From Longispora fulva (GTDB taxonomy: Bacteria; Actinomycetota; Actinomycetes; Mycobacteriales; Micromonosporaceae): 64,000 nt of DNA. The DNA is taken from positions 3,534,001-3,598,000 of the forward strand of contig NZ_JADOUF010000001.1 in assembly GCF_015751905.1 (NCBI RefSeq), written 5' to 3'. Below are positions 7,744 to 15,896 of this stretch, in pieces. A program made the position numbers and the translations under genes. Within the stretch, counting starts at the first letter, position 1; each line of letters begins with the position of its first letter. The notes beneath the pieces are model-generated. The model made no database searches. It had not been told where the DNA came from and saw only the letters and a program-made list of their open reading frames with translations.

Positions 7744-9099
7744 ATGCCCCTCCCCCCACGCGTCGTCGCCGGTGTGCTCGCCGCGGCCACGGCCCTCGCC
7801 CTGACGGCGTGCTCATCGGGTACCGGCACCCCGTCACCGGTGAAACCGGTCGCCGCCGGTGAGTTCTCCCCCGGCGTCGCCGAGGCGCTGCGCAGGACGT
7901 CGACCATCACGGTGTGGTCGTGGACCCCGCAGATCGCCGACATCGCCAAGGCGTTCATGGCGAAGTACCCGCAGGTGACCGTGAACGTGGTCAACGCCGG
8001 CACCGGCAACGACGAGTACACGAAGCTGCAGAACGTCATCGCCGCCGGCAGCGGTGCCCCCGACCTCGCCCAGGTCGAGTACTTCGCGCTGCCGCAGTTC
8101 GCGCTGAAGAAGTCCCTCGTCGACCTGTCCGGCAACGGCGTCGCCGGGTTCGCCGACCGGTTCAGCAAGTCCGTCTGGGGCTCGGTGTCGATCGGCGGCG
8201 GGATCTACGGCATCCCACAGGACTCGGGCCCGATGGCGATGTACTACCGCGCCGACCTGTTCGACAAGTACGGCATCGCGGTGCCGAAGACGTGGGACGA
8301 GTACGTCGCCGCCGCGCGGAAGCTCAAGGCCGCGGACCCGAACCTGTACATCACCTCCGACGGCGGGGACGCCGGGTTCACCACCTCGATGATCTGGCAG
8401 GCCGGCGGGCACCCGTACACCGTCGAGGGCACGAAGGTGGGGATCACCTTCGCCGAGCCCGGTACCCGGAAATGGTTGGGGGTGTGGAACCAGCTGACCG
8501 CCGACAAGCTCGTGGACACCCACACGCCCGGCTGGTCGGACCCGTGGTTCAAGAACCTCAACGCCGGCGCCTACGCCACGATGCTGTCCGGCGCGTGGTG
8601 GCCGGGGATCCTGGAGTCCTCCGTGCAGTCCGGTGCCGGCAAGTGGCGGGCGGCGCCGATGCCGCAGTACACGGTGGGTGCGACCGCCACGGCCGAGAAC
8701 GGCGGCTCGTCGTTCGCGCTGCCCAAGGGCGGGTCCAACCCGCTCGTCGCCCTCGGGTTCGCCGAGTGGATGAACACCAACGCCGACGGCATCGCGATCT
8801 GGACCAGGGGCGGGGCGTTCCCGTCCACCACGGCCCAGCTCACCGACCCGGCCTTCGTCAACGCGGAAATCCCCTACTTCGGCGGCCAGAAGGTCAACCA
8901 GGTCCTGGCCGAGGCCAGCCGCGACGTGGTGCCCGGCTGGAACTACCTGCCCTTCCAGGTGTACGCCAACAGCGTGTTCGGCGACACCGTCGGCAAGTCC
9001 TACGCCGCGAACGCCGACCTGGCCCCGGGGCTGGCCGCCTGGCAGCAGCAGTGCGCGGCGTACGGCACCAAGCAGGGCTTCACCGTCACCGCCGGTTAG
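7744..9099 (+). CDS. Sugar-binding lipoprotein of ABC importer
   Basis: Extracellular solute-binding protein (family 1 type) of about 451 residues, anchored outside the membrane. The signal peptide ends in a lipobox (ALALTAC) with the lipidated Cys near residue 22. The mature fold starts at TITVWSWTPQIADIAKAFMA, typical of sugar binders; IYGIPQDSGPMAMYYRADLF and NGGSSFALPKG are further family landmarks. I chose ATG 7744 with AAAGG 8 nt upstream. It captures the substrate for the two permeases just upstream, most likely a galactoside or galactan oligosaccharide given the adjacent GH42 gene (inference). An mRNA hairpin follows its stop codon. Confidence 0.92.
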   Translation: MPLPPRVVAGVLAAATALALTACSSGTGTPSPVKPVAAGEFSPGVAEALRRTSTITVWSWTPQIADIAKAFMAKYPQVTVNVVNAGTGNDEYTKLQNVIAAGSGAPDLAQVEYFALPQFALKKSLVDLSGNGVAGFADRFSKSVWGSVSIGGGIYGIPQDSGPMAMYYRADLFDKYGIAVPKTWDEYVAAARKLKAADPNLYITSDGGDAGFTTSMIWQAGGHPYTVEGTKVGITFAEPGTRKWLGVWNQLTADKLVDTHTPGWSDPWFKNLNAGAYATMLSGAWWPGILESSVQSGAGKWRAAPMPQYTVGATATAENGGSSFALPKGGSNPLVALGFAEWMNTNADGIAIWTRGGAFPSTTAQLTDPAFVNAEIPYFGGQKVNQVLAEASRDVVPGWNYLPFQVYANSVFGDTVGKSYAANADLAPGLAAWQQQCAAYGTKQGFTVTAG

Positions 9100-9107
9100 G
9101 CGACCGT

Positions 9108-9131
9108 GGGGACGGCTCCCGGGCCGTCCCC
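9108..9131 (+). terminator. Intra-operon hairpin after the binding-protein gene
   Basis: A perfect 9-bp stem (GGGGACGGC at 9108-9116, GCCGTCCCC at 9123-9131) with a 6-nt loop, without a T-run. It sits 8 nt after the lipoprotein stop and 23 nt before the GH42 start. It could act as a partial terminator or a 3' stabiliser that raises binding-protein mRNA above the enzyme mRNA. Confidence 0.55.
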
Positions 9132-9154
9132 CTCACACCTGGGAGTACACCCGC

Positions 9155-11233
9155 ATGGCACACCGTTGGCTCCGCTGGCCACACCCGCACAACCCGATCG
9201 CGTACGGAGCCGACTACAACCCCGAGCAGTGGTCCCCGCGGACCTGGCGCGAGGACGTGGCCCTGATGCGCGAGGCGTCGGTCAACATCGTCAACCTGGG
9301 GATCTTCTCCTGGGCCGAGGTGCGACCCGCCCCGGACGAGTGGCGCTGGGACTGGCTCGACGAGATCCTCGACCTGCTGCACGACAACGGCATCGCCGTC
9401 GACCTGGGCACCGGCACAGCGTCCCCGCCGCCGTGGCTGACCACGCTGCACCCGGAGATCCTGCCCGTGACCGCCGACGGGCGCACCCTGGGGCCGGGCG
9501 GCCGGCAGCACTGGCGGCCGACGTCCCCGGTGTTCCGCCGGTACGCCCTGGAACACGTCCGCGCCGTCGCCGACCGGTACGGCGCGCACCCCGGGCTCGC
9601 GATGTGGCACGTGTCCAACGAGCTGGGCTGCCACAACGCGCTCGACTACTCCGACGACGCGGCGGCGGCGTTCCGCACCTGGCTGCGCGCCCGCTACGAC
9701 ACCCTCGACGCGCTCAACACCGCCTGGGGCACGGCGTTCTGGTCGCAGCGCTACTCCGCCTGGGAGCAGATCCTGCCGCCCCGGCTGGCCGCCAGCTACC
9801 CCAACCCGGCCCAGCAGCTCGACTTCCACCGGTTCTCCTCCGACGCGCTGCGGGAGCACCTGCGCGCCGAGGCCGCCGTGCTGCGCGAGCTCACCCCCGA
9901 CATCCCGGTGACCACCAACTTCATGGTCATGGGCGACACCCGGAACATGGACTACGCCGGTTGGCGGCACGACGTCGACCTGGTCTCCAACGACCACTAC
10001 CTGACCGGCGCGCGCCCGGACGCCTTCGAGGAACTGTGCTTCTCGGCCAACCTGGTCCGGGGCCTGGCCGACTCCGCGCCGTGGTTCCTGATGGAGCAGT
10101 CCACCAGCGCCGTCAACTGGCAGCCCGTCAACCACGCCAAGGCCCCCGGCCAGCTCGCCCGCGACAGCCTCGCGCACCTCGCGCACGGCGCCGACGCGAT
10201 CAGCTTCTTCCAGTGGCGGCAGTCAACCGCCGGCGCGGAGAAGTACCATTCGGCGATGCTGCCGCACGCCGGCACCCGGTCCAGGCTGTGGCGGGACGTC
10301 CGCGACCTCGGCGCCACGCTGCGGGAGCTGGGTGAGGTCGCCGGCAGCCGGGCCGCGCCGTCGTCGGTGGCGGTGCTGTTCGACTGGGAGTCGTGGTGGT
10401 CCAGCGAACTCGACTCCCACCCCAGCGAGCTGTTCCGGTACCGGGAACTCGCGCTGGACTGGTACAAGGCCTTCGAGGCGCTGGGCATCGCCACCGACGT
10501 CCAACCCGTCGACGCGGACCTGACCGGCTACCGGATGGTCGTCGCCCCGGGCCTGCACCTGGTGCCCGCCGACCTCGCAGCCCGGATCACGGCGCACGTC
10601 GACGGCGGCGGGCACTTCGTCACCACGTTCTTCTCCGGCATCGTCGACGAGAACGACCGCGTCCTGACCGGCGGCTACCCCGGTGCGTTCCGCGACCTGC
10701 TGGGCGTCCGGGTCGAGGAGTTCGCGCCGCTGGCGCCGGGTGCGGTCGCCGCGCTGGACCGGGCCGGGCACGGCACGCTGTGGACCGAACACATCGCCGT
10801 CGACCCCGGCGTGGACGTGCTCGTCCGGTTCGCCGACGGGGACCTGGCCGGCCTGCCCGCCGCGACCCGCCGCCCGGTCGGCACCGGAAGCGCGGCCTAC
10901 GCCGGCACCCGGCTGGACCCGGTGGCCCTGCGCGCGCTGGTCGGCGACCTCTCCGGCCGGGCCGGACTCGGCCCGGACCTGGACCCGGCGGCCGCCCCTG
11001 CCGTGGTCCGGCGCGTCCGGCAGACGGACACCACGCGGTACGTGTTCCTCGTCAACCGCACCCGGGAGGCCCGCACGGTCACGGCCGAGCACGGCTACGA
11101 CCTGCTGGGCCGACGCGAGGTCACCGGGTCGCTCGACCTCGCGCCGCTGGGCGTGGCCGTGCTGCGACAGCCACGTCCGATCGATCACGATGAGTGCAGC
11201 CTCGGTACAGAACTGATCCAGAAAACCTCATGA
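9155..11233 (+). CDS. Beta-galactosidase, glycoside hydrolase family 42
   Basis: Cytoplasmic GH42 beta-galactosidase of 692 residues with no signal peptide; it hydrolyses imported galactosides. The N-terminal TIM barrel begins with IAYGADYNPEQWSPRTWRED. The predicted acid/base is Glu156 (WHVSNELGCHN) and the nucleophile is Glu314 (WFLMEQSTSAVNWQ). A trimerisation/Rossmann-like middle domain and a small C-terminal beta domain follow. The start ATG is preceded by GGGAG about 10 nt upstream. As last gene of the LacI-controlled ABC importer operon, it processes the transported oligosaccharide. Confidence 0.93.
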   Translation: MAHRWLRWPHPHNPIAYGADYNPEQWSPRTWREDVALMREASVNIVNLGIFSWAEVRPAPDEWRWDWLDEILDLLHDNGIAVDLGTGTASPPPWLTTLHPEILPVTADGRTLGPGGRQHWRPTSPVFRRYALEHVRAVADRYGAHPGLAMWHVSNELGCHNALDYSDDAAAAFRTWLRARYDTLDALNTAWGTAFWSQRYSAWEQILPPRLAASYPNPAQQLDFHRFSSDALREHLRAEAAVLRELTPDIPVTTNFMVMGDTRNMDYAGWRHDVDLVSNDHYLTGARPDAFEELCFSANLVRGLADSAPWFLMEQSTSAVNWQPVNHAKAPGQLARDSLAHLAHGADAISFFQWRQSTAGAEKYHSAMLPHAGTRSRLWRDVRDLGATLRELGEVAGSRAAPSSVAVLFDWESWWSSELDSHPSELFRYRELALDWYKAFEALGIATDVQPVDADLTGYRMVVAPGLHLVPADLAARITAHVDGGGHFVTTFFSGIVDENDRVLTGGYPGAFRDLLGVRVEEFAPLAPGAVAALDRAGHGTLWTEHIAVDPGVDVLVRFADGDLAGLPAATRRPVGTGSAAYAGTRLDPVALRALVGDLSGRAGLGPDLDPAAAPAVVRRVRQTDTTRYVFLVNRTREARTVTAEHGYDLLGRREVTGSLDLAPLGVAVLRQPRPIDHDECSLGTELIQKTS

Positions 11234-11286
11234 GTCCACTCATAGTCTCCTCAGGTTCCTGAAGGACACCTGAAAGGACAGTTGAG

Positions 11287-11658
11287 ATGATTTCTCGGAA
11301 GTTCGCCCGCGCCGCCACCGTCGCGGCCTCCCTCGCCGTCGTGGGCCTCGGCAGCGTCCTGGCCGCCACCCCGGCCAGCGCCGGCGACGACGTGAGCTGC
11401 TTCACCGGCGGCGACTCCAGCTGCGTCAGCGGCACCCTGCCCGCCAACGGCAACCACACGGTCTGCTTCGGCGGCCAGAACACCGCCCTCGGCCACTGGG
11501 GCAACGTCGAGCTGTGGGACCTCGACACCGCCCAGCGGGTCGGCTACCAGGCCACCAGCGGCTGGCAGTGGCAGCAGAAGTGCGTCGGCGGCCTGTACGG
11601 CAGCCACTACTACGTGGTCGGGCACTCGAACTACCTGAACGCCGAGGCCTGGAACTAA
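11287..11658 (+). CDS. Small secreted four-cysteine protein
   Basis: Secreted protein of 123 residues. The signal peptide covers about residues 1-32 (RKFARAATVAASLAVVGLGS, ending ATPASA before GDDVSC). The mature part of about 91 residues has four Cys (DVSCF, SSCVS, TVCFGG, QKCVGG), enough for two disulfides, and is rich in Trp, Tyr and Gly. I do not recognise the family; the protein may be a small beta-rich surface or inhibitor-like protein. It lies 53 bp after the GH42 gene but ends in its own terminator, so it may be a separate unit. Confidence 0.75.
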   Translation: MISRKFARAATVAASLAVVGLGSVLAATPASAGDDVSCFTGGDSSCVSGTLPANGNHTVCFGGQNTALGHWGNVELWDLDTAQRVGYQATSGWQWQQKCVGGLYGSHYYVVGHSNYLNAEAWN

Positions 11659-11668
11659 CAGCACGCAC

Positions 11669-11700
11669 CGTCGGGCCGGCCCCTCGGGGTCGGCCCGACG
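11669..11700 (+). terminator. Rho-independent-like hairpin
   Basis: CGTCGGGCCG at 11669-11678 pairs perfectly with CGGCCCGACG at 11691-11700; the intervening GCCCCTCGGGGT can extend the stem. It lies between the convergent small secreted protein and HU genes and can stop transcription from either side. No T-run, as is usual in this G+C range. Confidence 0.75.
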
Positions 11701-11709
11701 GGCACCGCG

Positions 11710-12006
11710 CTAGCGCTTCGCCTTCGGGACCTTGCCCGAGGCGACCATCTCCTTGAACCCCGCGCCCGGCTTGAACGCCGGCACGTTGGTGGCCTTCACC
11801 TTGATCTCGGCCCCGGTCTGCGGATTGCGTCCCGTCCGGGCCGCGCGCTTGCGCTTCTCGAAGGAACCGAAGTTCGGCAGCGACACCCGCTCCCCCCGCG
11901 CGACCTGCACGGAGATCTCCGCCAGCACCGCGTCCAGGGCCTCGCTCGCCGCCGCCTTGCTTCCCAGGCGTGGGGCCATGGCCTCGATCAGCTCACCCTT
12001 GTTCAA
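11710..12006 (-). CDS. HU family DNA-binding protein
   Basis: Nucleoid-associated HU protein of 98 residues that bends and compacts DNA as a dimer. The family pattern is complete: MNKGELIEAMAPRLGSKAAA, then GERVSLPNFGSFEKRKRAARTGRNPQTG, where GRNPQTG is the HU signature and the following residues form the DNA-binding arm (AFKPG turn). It ends in KVPKAKR and lacks the long Lys/Ala-rich tail of actinobacterial HupB, so it is the short form. It is monocistronic, with a bidirectional hairpin just beyond its stop. Confidence 0.95.
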   Translation of the reverse strand: MNKGELIEAMAPRLGSKAAASEALDAVLAEISVQVARGERVSLPNFGSFEKRKRAARTGRNPQTGAEIKVKATNVPAFKPGAGFKEMVASGKVPKAKR

Positions 12007-12133
12007 CCCTGCCTCCTCAGCCGTTCACGACACTGACGACATTGTGCGCACACCGGCAGGGGTCGAGTGCCCGAATCTGTAGAGATACGGCGGGAATTAG
12101 GGTGATCGAGGCGCGCCGCACAGCGCGGACGTG

Positions 12134-12556
12134 TCAGTGCGGCCGGTCAGCGTCCGGCCAGGGCTCGTCGTTCGCCGCCCGGAACTGCGCGGCCAGTCGC
12201 TTCGGCGCGCGCAGCAGCCACGCCTCCGTCAACAGCTCCCGCAGCTCCGGCTCGGCGATCCGGTCGAGCCGGACCAGGATCGCCGGGTACCCGTTGAAGT
12301 GCGGGGTCGTGAAGTAGACGTCCGGGTCCTCGGCGAGCAGCGCCTCCTTGGCCCCGACGTCGGACACCCGCGCCGCCAGGACCGGCCCGTCGGGGGCCGC
12401 CTCGCCCAGGGCCGCCAGGTCAGCGCGGCGCAGGGGGCGTTCCCACGCGAGGGGCTTGTCCCGCACCCGCCAGGCGAGCTGGCCGTCGGCGGAGGTCAGC
12501 TCCACCGTCTCGGGCAGCTCCCGCGCGAGGCGGCTCACGTCGTCCCAACTGGCCAC
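12134..12556 (-). CDS. MmcQ/YjbR family protein
   Basis: Protein of 140 residues of the MmcQ/YjbR family, which has a CyaY-like fold and is annotated as DNA-binding, with no firm function. Landmarks are the N-terminal LARELPETVE, the central LAWRVRDKPLAWERPL, and FNGYPAILVRLD before the C-terminal helix ELLTEAWLLRAPKRLAAQF. The GTG at 12556 has no Shine-Dalgarno sequence but TAGGGT lies 6 nt upstream, so the transcript is probably leaderless and independent of the gene upstream. Confidence 0.85.
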   Translation of the reverse strand: MASWDDVSRLARELPETVELTSADGQLAWRVRDKPLAWERPLRRADLAALGEAAPDGPVLAARVSDVGAKEALLAEDPDVYFTTPHFNGYPAILVRLDRIAEPELRELLTEAWLLRAPKRLAAQFRAANDEPWPDADRPH

Positions 12557-12565
12557 GCCCTCACC

Positions 12566-12907
12566 CTAGCCGGCCGGTCGGAGAGTGTCGCTGTCGTCGC
12601 CGGTCAGCTTCCACCTCGCCCGGACGACCAGGTGTCCCTCGGCGGACGTGCGCGCCACGATGGCACCGGCCTCGGCGGTCAGGGTGACCCCGATCTCGAC
12701 CTCCACCTCGTCGGGGCGCCGGGTCAGGCCGCGCACCATGGACAGCGTCGACTCGATAGCCGGACGGATCTGCGCGAGCGCGGCCTCCAGGCCCTTCTTC
12801 GACGGCCGGACGTGGTCGAGGAGACCGATCCGCTCCAGGCCCTCGCCGTCACGCTCTTCGATGAGGATGGTGCCGTGCTCCGACTCGTACCGTAGAAGAT
12901 CGCCCAT
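12566..12907 (-). CDS. TRYPCO1 (CU044_2847) family protein
   Basis: Protein of 113 residues resembling the CU044_2847 or trypsin-co-occurring domain 1 family: MGDLLRYESEHGTILIEE, then a helical middle (KKGLEAALAQIRPAIESTL), then a C-terminal beta hairpin (VEVEIGVTLTAEAGAIV). These small cytoplasmic domains often sit beside trypsin-like proteases or NTPase conflict systems in actinobacteria; none is adjacent here. The ATG at 12907 is preceded by TATGTT 6 nt upstream and no Shine-Dalgarno sequence, suggesting a leaderless mRNA; an in-frame start 12 codons upstream is possible but less family-like. Confidence 0.7.
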   Translation of the reverse strand: MGDLLRYESEHGTILIEERDGEGLERIGLLDHVRPSKKGLEAALAQIRPAIESTLSMVRGLTRRPDEVEVEIGVTLTAEAGAIVARTSAEGHLVVRARWKLTGDDSDTLRPAG

Positions 12908-13054
12908 AGGGGCAACATAGGGCCACCGGTCGGCCGTGGCCACTGTCGGAAGCGCGACAACGTCCCACTATGGGCTGATCCGGCCCGGTCGCTCGTCTCC
13001 GCGACGCCGGACACCGGTAGGGTGAAAGCGCGCCACCGCCTGGGAGGTTGATCC

Positions 13055-13912
13055 ATGGAGTCCGTAGAGATCCCCGTCGCCGGCGGCGCCCTGCACGCCC
13101 TGCGGTTCGGCGAGGGTCCGCGTGTGGTGCTCGCCGCGCACGGGCTCACGGCGTCGGCGATGTCGTACCTGGCGGTGGCCCGGCACCTGCCGCCCGACTG
13201 GAGCCTGGTGGCCCTGGACCTGCGCGGCCGGGGCGGCAGCTCGACGGTCGGCGGGCCGTACGGGATGACGGCGCACGCCGCCGACCTGGCCTCCGCCGCC
13301 GAGCACCTGGGCGCCCCGGTGGTGCTCGCCGGCCAGTCGATGGGCGCGTACGCGGCGCTGCGGGCCGCCAGGCTGCGGCCGGAGCTGTTCAGCAGGGTGG
13401 TGCTGATCGACGGCGGGTTGCCGTTGCCGGCTCCCGAGGGTATGGATCCCGACGACGTGCTGTGGCTGACCGTGGGACCGGCGATCGCCCGGCTGACGGA
13501 GACCTACGCCGACATCGACGCCTACGTGGACTTCTTCCGCGCGCACCCGGCCCTCGGCGGGGACTGGACCGAGGACATGGCCGCCTACGTGCGCTACGAC
13601 GCGGTCGGCGGGCCGGGTGCCGTCCGGTCGCGGACGAGCGGGGACGCGGTGCGCGCCGACGGCAGGGACCTGATCGTCGACGCCGCGTCCTTCGGGGACG
13701 ATCTGGAGCGCGTCACGGTGCCGACCCTGCTCCTGCACGCGCCGCGCGGCATGCTCGGCCAGGAGCCCGGCTTTCACCCGCAGCCGCTGGTGGACCACTG
13801 GGTCGGGCGGGCCCCGGCGTTGAGCGCCGAGCTGGTGCGCGACACCAACCACTACACGATCCTGATGGCGGACCGGGCCGCAGCGATGGTCGCCGCGCGG
13901 CTCACCTCGTAA
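13055..13912 (+). CDS. Alpha/beta hydrolase
   Basis: Cytoplasmic alpha/beta-fold hydrolase of 285 residues, substrate unknown. The oxyanion region is LAAHGLTASAMSYLAV, the nucleophile elbow is GQSMG (Ser near residue 94) and the catalytic His is in DTNHYTIL near the C-terminus. The acidic residue is probably in the strand ending TVPTLLLHAPRG or just after. The start ATG is supported by GGGAGG 8 nt upstream. TAGGGT at about 13018 could be its -10 box. It ends 60 bp before the ArsR gene and may be co-regulated, but the large palindrome between them suggests a separate promoter. Confidence 0.9.
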   Translation: MESVEIPVAGGALHALRFGEGPRVVLAAHGLTASAMSYLAVARHLPPDWSLVALDLRGRGGSSTVGGPYGMTAHAADLASAAEHLGAPVVLAGQSMGAYAALRAARLRPELFSRVVLIDGGLPLPAPEGMDPDDVLWLTVGPAIARLTETYADIDAYVDFFRAHPALGGDWTEDMAAYVRYDAVGGPGAVRSRTSGDAVRADGRDLIVDAASFGDDLERVTVPTLLLHAPRGMLGQEPGFHPQPLVDHWVGRAPALSAELVRDTNHYTILMADRAAAMVAARLTS

Positions 13913-13922
13913 TCAACTCTTG

Positions 13923-13956
13923 ATCGAAAGTACCCTTTCGAAAGGGGTCTTTCGAT
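13923..13956. promoter_or_regulatory. 34-bp palindromic operator upstream of the ArsR-type gene
   Basis: A nested inverted repeat: ATCGAAAG (13923-13930) mirrors CTTTCGAT (13949-13956), and the centre CCCTTTCGAAAGGG (13933-13946) is itself a perfect palindrome. Only the TA/GT spacers do not pair. It ends 15 bp before the regulator start, so it is the likely autoregulatory site of the ArsR-type protein. Confidence 0.72.
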
Positions 13957-13971
13957 GAGAGGCTCTGGGGC

Positions 13972-14553
13972 ATGTCCGAGCTTCCGCACCGGCAGGTCTC
14001 CGACCCTGCCGAGCTGAGGGCCTTCGCCCATCCACTGAGGATCCGCCTCATCGAGGAACTCCTCGCCGACGGCCCCGCCACGGCCTCCCAGCTCGCCGAC
14101 CGGGTCGGCGAGAGCCCGGCCAACTGCTCCTGGCACCTGCGCCTGCTGCACCGCTACGGCTACGTCGAGGAGGCCGAGGGCGGCACCGGCCGGCAGCGCC
14201 CCTGGCAGATGGTGCTGACGTCGCGGAGCTGGTGCGGCGACCACGACGACCCCGAGCTGGCGATGGCCGGCGACGAGGCCACCCGGTTCCTCACCCGCCG
14301 CGAACTCGACGCCCTCGAGGCCTGGAACGCCCGCCGGCGCACCGAGCCGGCCGCGTGGCGCGACGCCGGCTTCACCAACCAGAGCCTGGCCTGGCTGACC
14401 CCCGAGGAGCTCGCCGACCTCGGCCGGCAGATCGGCGAACTGCTCGTCATGAACGCCGAACGGTTCCGCGACCGCTCGACCCGCCCCGAAGGCGCCCGAC
14501 TCATCCGCCTCATGGCCTGGGGCGTCCCCGCCACCCCACCGATGGAGAAATGA
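13972..14553 (+). CDS. ArsR-type winged-helix regulator
   Basis: Transcriptional regulator of 193 residues with an N-terminal ArsR-like winged helix (HPLRIRLIEELLADGPATAS, then QLADRVGESPANCSWHLRLLHRYGYVEEA; recognition helix around residues 40-60). A longer, mostly helical C-terminal part resembles the HTH_20 regulators that control drug exporters. The metal-binding Cys pair of classical ArsR sensors is absent, so it probably senses an organic ligand. Its stop codon overlaps the start of the MFS gene, and the 34-bp palindrome upstream is its probable operator. Confidence 0.88.
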   Translation: MSELPHRQVSDPAELRAFAHPLRIRLIEELLADGPATASQLADRVGESPANCSWHLRLLHRYGYVEEAEGGTGRQRPWQMVLTSRSWCGDHDDPELAMAGDEATRFLTRRELDALEAWNARRRTEPAAWRDAGFTNQSLAWLTPEELADLGRQIGELLVMNAERFRDRSTRPEGARLIRLMAWGVPATPPMEK

Positions 14554-15782
14554 TGCGCGCCGTCCTCCGCCGTTCCGACTTCCGGCTGCTGTTCACCGGA
14601 CTCGCCGCCAGCATGGTCGGCGACATGCTCCTCATGCTCGTGCTGTCGATATGGGTCCGGGAACTCACCGGCTCCAACGGCGCCGCCGGCGCGACCATCC
14701 TGTGCATGGTCCTGCCCAGCCTGTTCGCGCCCCTGCTCGGCTGGGGCGTCGACCGGTTCCGCCGCAAGCCGTTCCTGATCTGGGGCAACGTGCTCTCCGC
14801 CGTCACCCTGCTGCCGCTGCTCGCCGTCGAGGGCCGCGAACAGACCTGGATCGTGTACGCCGTCGCCGTCGCCTTCGGCCTCTCCGGCGTCGTCCTCGGC
14901 GGGGCGCTGTCCGCCCTGATCAAGGACATGCTCCCCGAGGACCTGCTCGCCGAGGCCAACGGCGCGCTGCAGACCGTCCGCGAGGGCCTGCGGCTCGGCG
15001 CGCCGATCGCCGGGGCCGCGATCTACGCCACGGCCGGCGGGGCACTCGTCGGGGTCATCGACGCCGTCAGCTTCCTGATCGCGGCCGGGGCGATCGCCCT
15101 GCTCAAGGTACGCGGCACGCCGGTCGAACCCTCCCAGCTCGACTGGTGGGGCGAGATGACCGCCGGGGTCCGGCACCTGTTCGGCGAGCCGGCGCTGCGG
15201 CGCACCGTGCTGGGCGTCGCCGGAGCGGCCCTGGCGTTCGGGTTGCTCGACGCCATGGTCTTCGCGCTCGTCGACCATGGACTGCACCGGTCGGCGCCGT
15301 TCATCAGCGTCCTGGTCACCGTGCAGGGCGTCGGCGCGCTGATCGGCGGCCTGTCCTCGGCGAAGGTGATCCACCGGATCGGCGAGGTCGCCGCTATCGG
15401 GCTCGGCATGGGCCTGCTCGGGGTGGCCCTCGCGGGGATGGCTGCCCCGGTCCGGCCGACCGTCCTGCTCCCGATCGCGCTGGTCGCGGCCGTCGTCGCC
15501 GGGGTCGGGCTGCCGATAGCGTTCGTGGCCGTGAACACGCTGATGCAGAAGCGGACCCCGGGTGAGTTGATGGGGCGGGCGAACACGGCGGCGAGCGCGC
15601 TGATCAGCACCCCTCAGGTGCTGGCGCTGGGGTTGGGGTCGATCCTGGCGGCGTTCGCCGACTACCGGATCGTGGTCGGGGGCGCCAGCGTCGTCGTGCT
15701 CCTCGTCGCCGGGTTCATGTGGCGGGCCCGGGGGCTGACCAGGGCTGTGCCGGCCGTGCCGCAGGAGAAGGCGCTGGTCTGA
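14553..15782 (+). CDS. MFS transporter (efflux type)
   Basis: Twelve-segment major facilitator protein of 409 residues: MRAVLRRSDFRLLFTGLAAS, the conserved loop GWGVDRFRRKPFL and a basic C-terminal tail. It is a likely drug or metabolite exporter controlled by the ArsR-type protein with which it is translationally coupled (TGATG). Two consecutive ATG codons (14550 and 14553) are possible; 14553 gives better spacing from GGAG at 14544-14547. A hairpin (TCCGGCC/GGGCCGG around 15806-15822) follows the gene. Confidence 0.9.
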   Translation: MRAVLRRSDFRLLFTGLAASMVGDMLLMLVLSIWVRELTGSNGAAGATILCMVLPSLFAPLLGWGVDRFRRKPFLIWGNVLSAVTLLPLLAVEGREQTWIVYAVAVAFGLSGVVLGGALSALIKDMLPEDLLAEANGALQTVREGLRLGAPIAGAAIYATAGGALVGVIDAVSFLIAAGAIALLKVRGTPVEPSQLDWWGEMTAGVRHLFGEPALRRTVLGVAGAALAFGLLDAMVFALVDHGLHRSAPFISVLVTVQGVGALIGGLSSAKVIHRIGEVAAIGLGMGLLGVALAGMAAPVRPTVLLPIALVAAVVAGVGLPIAFVAVNTLMQKRTPGELMGRANTAASALISTPQVLALGLGSILAAFADYRIVVGGASVVVLLVAGFMWRARGLTRAVPAVPQEKALV

Positions 15783-15896
15783 GCCGGCGTCGGGGTCGAG
15801 CTCGGGTCCGGCCTCCGGGCCGGCTTCCGGGCGCTGGCGGAAAGTGTCGGGGGTGCCCGGTACAGTCGCGCGGTCCCACTGAGGAATGGAGCGCAC

